This document shows positions 7,294-10,890 of a stretch of 10,890 nt of DNA, piece after piece. Location: positions 1-10,890 of the forward strand of contig JAHJDU010000483.1 in the NCBI GenBank assembly GCA_018812385.1, read 5' to 3'. The notes beneath the pieces were generated by a model that searched no databases, was not told where the DNA came from, and saw only the letters and a program-made list of their open reading frames with translations. This DNA comes from Pseudomonadota bacterium. GTDB taxonomy: Bacteria; Desulfobacterota; Desulfobacteria; Desulfobacterales; Desulfobacteraceae. A program made the position numbers and the translations under genes. The first letter of the stretch is position 1, and every line of letters starts with the position of its first letter.

Positions 7294-8958
7294 TTATTTC
7301 CTGCCTCTTTTTTGTTCCTCTTGCTCGTGGTTTATGGATTCTCCTTGTTGTGGTGGCTGTACTTCCTGGATTCTCCTGAGCTGTGGTGGCTGTGGCTTCT
7401 GTATTTTCCTGGGTGGTGATGACTGTGGCTTCTGTATTTTTATGGACTGTGGTTGCTGTATTTTCCTGGTCGGTGGCAGCGGTTTCTGGATCTTTATGGG
7501 TTGCCCACCATTTTTTTTCTCCTGGTTCATCCGTGGAGGAGTAATCAGACGTGCAATGTGCGCCTGTTTTACCAGCTTCTTTTGTCTTAAATCTCTTGAT
7601 TTGGTAATTGGGATCCTTTTTTGCTGTTGCTGTATTTTAGCTATTTCCAATGCTGAGTTATGTGGTCGAATGCGAGGAGGACTGATAGAAGAATGATGAT
7701 TTCCACGGTCTTGTTTTATCTTTCGGATATCATTTATCCTGCCAACAGAACGGTATCCCGTCTTAATTTTGTCTTTTTGAATATTAGGCAACCGAACTTT
7801 ACGATAATCCCGGTGACGATAAAGCTGATCAATGGCAACAATAATCGCGTGAGCGTAATTAACGTGTGATTGATGAAGATTGTATCTGGGTTGTTTGGGA
7901 AATCGGTGACTGTAACGGCCCCAATGGCGATTGCTATAATACTTTTCATGCCAAGCCAAAGGATACCATCCAATATAGCTGCCACTGCTGACCCAGGAAA
8001 CCCGGCCAGGGTACCAACCAAAGCTGATGCCGACAGTAGATGAGTTAATGCTTACAATCGGGGACGTCCAATACCAATGTCCATTTGTAAAAAGCCAGCT
8101 ACCATAGTGGTGAGTAACATAGCCAAAAGGTTCTGCAGGGATCCAGCACTGGTCGCCATTCCAAAGTGTCCAATGGCCCATTGAGTAAGGCGACCAACCA
8201 ACTGCCACGGATGTGGGACGCCAAAACCTGTGGTATTTATCTCTATAATAGACGTTTTCCCAAACTCCGTTTTTATCAAGCGCATAGGCTTCATAGGCGA
8301 GATTGTTTGGCAGGTATTTTTGAGACTCTGGACTGCTCAAACGGGATTGCCAGATATTATCCCTCATGTAATTCCAGTTGTTCCAGTTGACATTTAACAA
8401 TGGTTCAGATGTCGATATTTCAATATTATTGGCGATCAATGCTGATGAGCCTGCTAAGACTTTGTATTTAGCATCACCGGAATTATGAACAAAGTCCAAG
8501 CGACCTTTCAGGGCGATAAATTCCGCAGAATTTTCTCCAACTATAACGTCGAAGACAGCTTTATTTGAAGAGTGGGCGCTTCCGAATGGAGTAATAACTT
8601 CAATCTTGGTCTGAAAATCGGAACTCTGGAAACGTGCAATGCCGGATAACAAGTGTATAGATGTAATATCGGCTCCAAGTCTTTCAACTTTTACTTGTGT
8701 GTTTTCCCCCATTCTTAAAAGAGTGTAATTTGGAATAATTATTTCCACCCTTGTCTTTTCAGAGGAATATAAAAGATCATTAACCCCGAATGGCGAATCT
8801 TCAATTAGGGAAACCCAATCCTGCTCCTCTTCAACATATCGAAGCAGTTCATTACCTTCGATCTGGGTAATACGTCCGACAAATGAAGCATCTTCAGCAA
8901 AAACTACGGCAGAAGCAAATAAAATAAACATTATTACCAAGCAAATTATTTTTTTCAT
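7294..8958 (-). CDS. Secreted FecR-domain / DUF6600 protein with Pro/Gln/Lys tail
   Basis: This is an exported protein of about 554 residues. I choose ATG 8958 (GGAG 6 bases upstream, at 8968-8965) over an upstream in-frame TTG at 8970, because the product then starts directly with a signal peptide (MKKIICLVIMFILFASAVVFA, cleavage about residue 21). Residues about 45-180 are a FecR-like domain (ending in FDVIVGENSAEFIALKG). Residues about 215-370 are a Trp/Tyr/Gly-rich DUF6600-type region (VAVGWSPYSMGHWTLWNGD, EPFGYVTHHYGSWLF, SFGWYPGRVSW). The remainder is basic and low-complexity, with repeated KIQKPQ-type units. FecR domains in such stand-alone proteins are not iron-signalling partners; they occur in envelope proteins of unknown role. 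No sigma factor or TonB receptor gene is adjacent. A sigma-54-type promoter lies about 60-80 bases upstream. Confidence 0.85.
   Translation of the reverse strand: MKKIICLVIMFILFASAVVFAEDASFVGRITQIEGNELLRYVEEEQDWVSLIEDSPFGVNDLLYSSEKTRVEIIIPNYTLLRMGENTQVKVERLGADITSIHLLSGIARFQSSDFQTKIEVITPFGSAHSSNKAVFDVIVGENSAEFIALKGRLDFVHNSGDAKYKVLAGSSALIANNIEISTSEPLLNVNWNNWNYMRDNIWQSRLSSPESQKYLPNNLAYEAYALDKNGVWENVYYRDKYHRFWRPTSVAVGWSPYSMGHWTLWNGDQCWIPAEPFGYVTHHYGSWLFTNGHWYWTSPIVSINSSTVGISFGWYPGRVSWVSSGSYIGWYPLAWHEKYYSNRHWGRYSHRFPKQPRYNLHQSHVNYAHAIIVAIDQLYRHRDYRKVRLPNIQKDKIKTGYRSVGRINDIRKIKQDRGNHHSSISPPRIRPHNSALEIAKIQQQQKRIPITKSRDLRQKKLVKQAHIARLITPPRMNQEKKNGGQPIKIQKPLPPTRKIQQPQSIKIQKPQSSPPRKIQKPQPPQLRRIQEVQPPQQGESINHEQEEQKRGRK
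7330..7500 (-). repeat. Low-complexity repeat encoding KIQKPQ-type units
   Basis: Within the 3' end of the FecR/DUF6600 gene, the plus strand shows recurring variants of 'tgtggcttctgtatttt' and 'ggtggctgtggcttc', which on the coding strand give KIQKPQ, RKIQQPQ and RRIQEVQ units separated by Pro runs. The units are imperfect and vary in length, so this is a drifting coding repeat, not a strict tandem array. Such tails often associate with the cell wall or with polyanions; that role is inference. Confidence 0.7.
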
Positions 8959-9019
8959 AATAATCTCCAATTTTTAGTTTATTAATTGATCGTTTTGATC
9001 ATTTATTGAAACATAATAG

Positions 9020-9036
9020 AGCAAAGGGTATGCCAA
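9020..9036 (-). promoter_or_regulatory. Sigma-54 (RpoN) promoter for the FecR/DUF6600 gene
   Basis: Read on the minus strand this is TTGGCAT-ACCCT-TTGCT. It fits the -24/-12 consensus TTGGCAC-N5-TTGCT with one change and the exact GG-to-GC spacing. Transcription would begin around 9009, giving a leader of about 50 bases before the ATG at 8958. The upstream A/T-rich bases could hold activator or IHF sites, but I see no specific enhancer. Confidence 0.6.
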
Positions 9037-9220
9037 AAAGAAAAATATCTTTTAATAAATTGAATTTACAGCATATATTTAAAATTATGCAAAATAAACT
9101 ATTGATATTGAATTTGTGATAGTGTGTACTTTTTACCCGGACAATGTATCCAGGTGTATATAAATTACCCGTGGATGGTGGGAAAAAGCGTAACAAACAA
9201 AACTGCTTCTCCGGGATAGG

Positions 9221-9262
9221 CGCTTATAATCTAACTTTGACAGCAATTTATGCACTTTTCAA
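9221..9262. repeat. Dispersed direct repeat, copy 1 (degenerate)
   Basis: A core of 28 bases (9228-9255, starting aatctaactttgacag) matches 10715-10742 at 26 of 28 positions in the same orientation. Similarity extends weakly on both sides (cgcttata / cgcctata and ttttcaa / ctcttcaa). On the minus strand the core encodes HKLLSKLD in both copies, and the two base differences are synonymous Leu changes. Copy 1 has a one-base loss relative to copy 2 and is broken as a frame. Confidence 0.7.
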
Positions 9263-9348
9263 AAAAATCATCTTCTATAAGGCACCTCAATTTTTTTCCT
9301 CGCTTTTAAAAACAATAAATATTAAAGTTCCTGTATTGCCTGCAATTT

Positions 9349-9357
9349 TGCTATAAT
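9349..9357 (+). promoter_or_regulatory. Extended -10 promoter candidate for the flavin reductase operon
   Basis: TGCTATAAT matches the extended -10 consensus TGNTATAAT exactly. Upstream, TTCCTG (9328-9333) is a poor -35 box at 18 bases. A start near 9364 would leave a leader of about 215 bases before the ATG at 9580. It is the only promoter-like signal I would propose for the flavin reductase/selenoprotein pair. Confidence 0.35.
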
Positions 9358-9579
9358 TGCTGTTTGTAAGAAGTATACCTTTATCCGTGAATTTGCTATT
9401 GAAGTTATCAGGGAAAAGTTAAAAATGTACTATTAATTAATAATAAACGGGAGCAGGATAAAGATTTAAAGGTGCATCAATCAGACATCCAGGATCGGAT
9501 CAAAAAAAGCGGGCATTGGAAAATAATTACATAAAAAATTAACTCCAGCCCAAAAGACTGCAAAGAAAAAGAGGTAAAG

Positions 9580-10158
9580 ATGAAAAGATCAATAGGCGCC
9601 AAAACCATAGTTTACCCCGCACCTGTCCTTATAGTAGCTACATACGATAAGGATGGGAAAGCCAATGCCATGACAGCTGCCTGGGGTGGTATTTGTTGTT
9701 CCAAACCCCCATGCGTAACTGTGTCACTGCGTAAAGCCACTTATAGTTATAATTGTATTGTTCAAAGCAAGGCATATACTTTAAACATTCCATCCCAGAA
9801 ATATGTTAAAGAGGCTGATTACCTGGGCATGGCAACGGGGAAAAATGAGGATAAATTCAAGGCCACAGGTCTCACTCCAGTAAAAAGCGATTTGGTCAAT
9901 GCGCCTTACATTAAAGAATTTTCTTTGATACTGGAATGTAAACTCCTGCATACTTTTGAGATAGGATTACATACACAGTTTATTGGTGAGATTCTTGATG
10001 TTAAGGCAGATGATTCTGTGTTGAATGATGAAGGACTGCCTGATATCGAGAAAGTGCAACCGATCATTTTTGCACCATCCTGTAGAACCTACCATGGTAT
10101 CGGTAATAAGCTAGGTGATGCATTTTCAATTGGTAAGGACATAAAACCCGGGAAATAA
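9580..10158 (+). CDS. Flavin reductase family protein (flavoredoxin-like)
   Basis: This 192-residue protein is of the flavin-reductase-like split-barrel family and strongly recalls flavoredoxin of Desulfovibrio, an FMN-binding electron carrier or reductase of the cytoplasm. Landmarks in order are GAKTIVYPAPVLIVATYD at the N-terminus, the FMN-binding segment NAMTAAWGGICCSKPPCV (residues about 29-46), the strand YTLNIPS, the helix VKEADYLG, TGLTPV, IGLHTQFIGEILDVKAD, and the C-terminal LGDAFSIGKDIKPGK. It has four cysteines by residue 60 (three in the CCSKPPC cluster) and is full length for the family. The ATG at 9580 follows GAGGT (9570-9574) at normal spacing. It is followed after 83 bases by the AhpD-like selenoprotein gene, so it may supply reduced flavin or electrons to a thiol/selenol redox step. 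That link is inference from adjacency. Confidence 0.9.
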   Translation: MKRSIGAKTIVYPAPVLIVATYDKDGKANAMTAAWGGICCSKPPCVTVSLRKATYSYNCIVQSKAYTLNIPSQKYVKEADYLGMATGKNEDKFKATGLTPVKSDLVNAPYIKEFSLILECKLLHTFEIGLHTQFIGEILDVKADDSVLNDEGLPDIEKVQPIIFAPSCRTYHGIGNKLGDAFSIGKDIKPGK

Positions 10159-10241
10159 TTCATGCTAAAGAATTCTTTTCAACACATAATTGAGGATGTA
10201 GTCAATCGGTCAGACACTAAATATAAAATAAGGAGAAGCAC

Positions 10242-10505
10242 ATGTTGCCAGAAAAACAAAAGCAAGCTTATCGTTCTTTTTATGATTCTGCACGGAATAA
10301 TGATATTCTTGATTCCAAAACAACTTTATTGATTCATTTTGCAACTGCCATGGCACTTGGCTGTTATCCTTGAATGGAACATTACCTTAGCGTTGCTAAG
10401 GAAGAAGGAATCAACGAAGATGAAATGGGTGCTGCACAATCTATTGTAATGGCGGTTTCAGCTGGAAGGATAAATGCTCAGTTGCAAGATGTTACTGGAT
10501 CCTGA
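10242..10505 (+). CDS. AhpD-like / carboxymuconolactone-decarboxylase-family selenoprotein (TGA = Sec44)
   Basis: This gene is split by an in-frame TGA at 10371-10373 which I read as selenocysteine. Translation from ATG 10242 (AGGAG at 10231-10235, 6 bases upstream) gives MLPEKQKQAYRSFYDSARNN, a helix KTTLLIHFATAMALG, then Cys41-Tyr-Pro-Sec44, MEHYLSVAKEEGINEDEMG, AAQSIVMAVSAGRINAQLQD, and a true stop TGA at 10503. The pattern CxxU-x-x-H, helix, G-I-x-x-x-E is that of the AhpD/CMD fold, where CxxC is the redox centre and His47 lies close by; Sec replaces the resolving or attacking cysteine. The 87 residues make it one of the short members. The coding character, with conserved spacing and no frame change, continues cleanly after the TGA, which argues against a pseudogene. 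AhpD-like proteins with CxxU are known among bacterial selenoproteins. The likely role is a thiol/selenol peroxidase or disulfide reductase. It is in line with the flavin reductase gene 83 bases upstream. Confidence 0.85.
10385..10401 (+). promoter_or_regulatory. Bacterial SECIS stem-loop
   Basis: CCTTAGC-GTT-GCTAAGG is a perfect 7-bp stem with a 3-base loop beginning with G, starting 11 bases after the TGA, so the loop lies 18 bases downstream. Bacterial SelB-binding elements lie inside the coding region at this distance with a small G(U)-containing loop. Two further pairs (10382-10383 with 10403-10404) can form below an A-A mismatch. Confidence 0.75.
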
Positions 10506-10587
10506 GCCCATTGAACATTATGAAAGAGAATTGAGACTTCTTGAACTTTTGAGGGAATGTCGGTTAATAAAATTAGATCATTGTTAA
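10474..10587 (+). CDS. Small overlapping ORF at the 3' end of the selenoprotein gene
   Basis: A 37-codon frame, shifted +1 relative to the selenoprotein, starts at ATG 10474 (GGAAGG about 4 bases upstream) or ATG 10489. It reads on past the selenoprotein stop as LLDPEPIEHYERELRLLELL and ends ECRLIKLDHC. The amphipathic, Leu/Glu/Arg-rich content looks protein-like. It could be a tiny coupled gene, a +1 frameshift extension of the selenoprotein, or the residue of an older C-terminus. I recognise no family, and it may be chance. Confidence 0.3.
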   Translation: MLSCKMLLDPEPIEHYERELRLLELLRECRLIKLDHC

Positions 10588-10636
10588 GGAAAGACCGCCA
10601 TTTCAACGGTTTGGGGAGGTTTTGAAAATTGACTCT

Positions 10637-10664
10637 ACCTGTCCAATAAATTTATTGGACAGGT
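10637..10664 (+). terminator. Intrinsic terminator (28-base perfect palindrome)
   Basis: ACCTGTCCAATAAA is followed at once by its exact reverse complement, giving 14 paired bases per arm (the central few would form the loop) and then TTCTTTT. It lies 131 bases after the selenoprotein stop and 49 bases after the small overlapping ORF, and it closes the flavin reductase/selenoprotein transcript. The U-tract is interrupted by one C. Being symmetric, it could also act on minus-strand transcripts or be an operator. Confidence 0.7.
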
Positions 10665-10676
10665 TCTTTTCAGCCC

Positions 10677-10796
10677 CTAAAACAACATAGCCCCGTTCCC
10701 AGCTCCGCCTATAGAATCTAGCTTTGACAGTAATTTATGCACCTCTTCAAGAGGTGTTTTGCCTACCGTCAAATACCCGGGCTTTTTGAAGCATTT
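10677..10796 (-). pseudogene. Short minus-strand coding remnant containing repeat copy 2
   Basis: Reading the minus strand from a TAA at 10799-10797 to a TAG at 10679-10677 gives 39 codons: KCFKKPGYLTVGKTPLEEVH followed by KLLSKLDSIGGAGNGAMLF. There is no ATG start or ribosome binding site (a TTG at the Leu of GYLTV is the only likely alternative). The peptide looks like the C-terminal end of a protein whose upstream part is out of frame or lost. The same HKLLSKLD block recurs in repeat copy 1 with synonymous changes. I recognise no family. Confidence 0.3.
10706..10750. repeat. Dispersed direct repeat, copy 2
   Basis: This is the second copy of the repeat at 9221-9262, with core 10715-10742 (26 of 28 identical). 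It overlaps a 17-base hairpin, CACCTC-TTCAA-GAGGTG (10740-10756), that is absent from copy 1. The two copies stand about 1.49 kb apart in direct orientation around the flavin reductase/selenoprotein pair. Confidence 0.7.
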
Positions 10797-10890
10797 TTAG
10801 AGTGTTTTTTATACATCATCAAAAAAAATTTTGTTCAAACCCCGGGATTAAATTTTTTAAAATCTGCTAAAATATTTTTTATATATCGTT

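Larger units (their letters stand above)
8959..9579. other. 620-base gene-poor stretch
   Basis: Between the FecR/DUF6600 gene and the flavin reductase gene I find no convincing intact gene. It holds the sigma-54 promoter for the minus-strand gene (9020-9036), copy 1 of a dispersed repeat (9221-9262), an extended -10 element (9349-9357) and two short open stretches in different frames (about 9326-9433 and 9403-9535). These read as protein-like peptides (YTFIREFAIEVIREKLKMYY; KREQDKDLKVHQSDIQDRI) but lack plausible starts. They may be the debris of a lost gene. Short minus-strand frames over 8999-9196 and a plus frame at 9144-9356 have no domain character or ribosome binding site. Confidence 0.5.

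Noticed and set aside
9237..9242. TTGACA as a -35 promoter box inside repeat copy 1 (also in copy 2)
   Set aside because: Neither copy has a -10 box at 16-18 bases; the hexamer is part of the conserved repeat core and encodes SK on the minus strand.
9144..9356. A 70-codon plus-strand frame in the gene-poor stretch
   Set aside because: No ribosome binding site, no recognisable domain, and it runs through the dispersed repeat whose coding trace is on the other strand.
10162..10335. A 57-codon plus-strand frame starting at ATG 10162
   Set aside because: It has no ribosome binding site, overlaps the selenoprotein gene in another frame, and its peptide has no domain character.
10371..10373. TGA as a nonsense mutation making a pseudogene
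   Set aside because: The TGA is at the expected redox Cys position, a SECIS-like stem follows at the right distance, and the coding pattern is intact on both sides; selenocysteine explains all three.
1..10890. CRISPR array, tRNA/rRNA genes or a defence system
   Set aside because: No regularly spaced repeats, no tRNA-like or rRNA-like sequence and no recognisable nuclease or restriction genes were seen on either strand.

Overview
The window looks like chromosomal DNA of a sulfate-reducing bacterium of the Desulfobacterales (Desulfobacula- or Desulfobacter-like). Pointers are the low to moderate G+C, a flavoredoxin-type flavin reductase, a strong sigma-54 promoter candidate and a probable selenocysteine gene. 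This placement is inference from gene content; no rRNA or species marker is present.

Left part, plus strand (1-3052): the 3' part of alaS (alanyl-tRNA synthetase editing domain, coiled coil and C-Ala domain) runs by 4-base ATGA overlaps into yejB and then yejE, the two membrane subunits of a YejABEF-type peptide/microcin C ABC importer. No binding protein or ATPase gene follows. The convergent minus-strand pair (6242 down to 3092) is a lipoprotein made almost wholly of TPR repeats, followed 13 bases later by a YitT-family membrane protein.

Middle: divergent from the TPR gene is a membrane-anchored coiled-coil protein whose C-terminus resembles the RelE/HigB fold (6523-7254). Facing it is a secreted FecR/DUF6600 protein with a Pro/Gln/Lys repeat tail (8958 down to 7294), preceded by a very good sigma-54 promoter match at 9020-9036.

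Right part: a 620-base gene-poor stretch leads to a flavin reductase gene (9580-10158). It is followed by the most interesting object in the window, a short AhpD/carboxymuconolactone-decarboxylase-like gene at 10242-10505 that is interrupted by one in-frame TGA. The TGA takes the place of the second cysteine of the CxxC redox motif, and 11 bases after it lies a perfect 7-bp stem with a GTT loop, fitting a bacterial SECIS element. I read this as an intact selenoprotein gene (Cys41-Tyr-Pro-Sec44) which ordinary ORF calling splits or misses. The flavin reductase and the selenoprotein form a plausible redox pair. They end at a 28-base perfect palindrome and are bracketed by two copies of a ~42-base direct repeat (9221-9262 and 10706-10750) that carries traces of a short coding frame on the minus strand.
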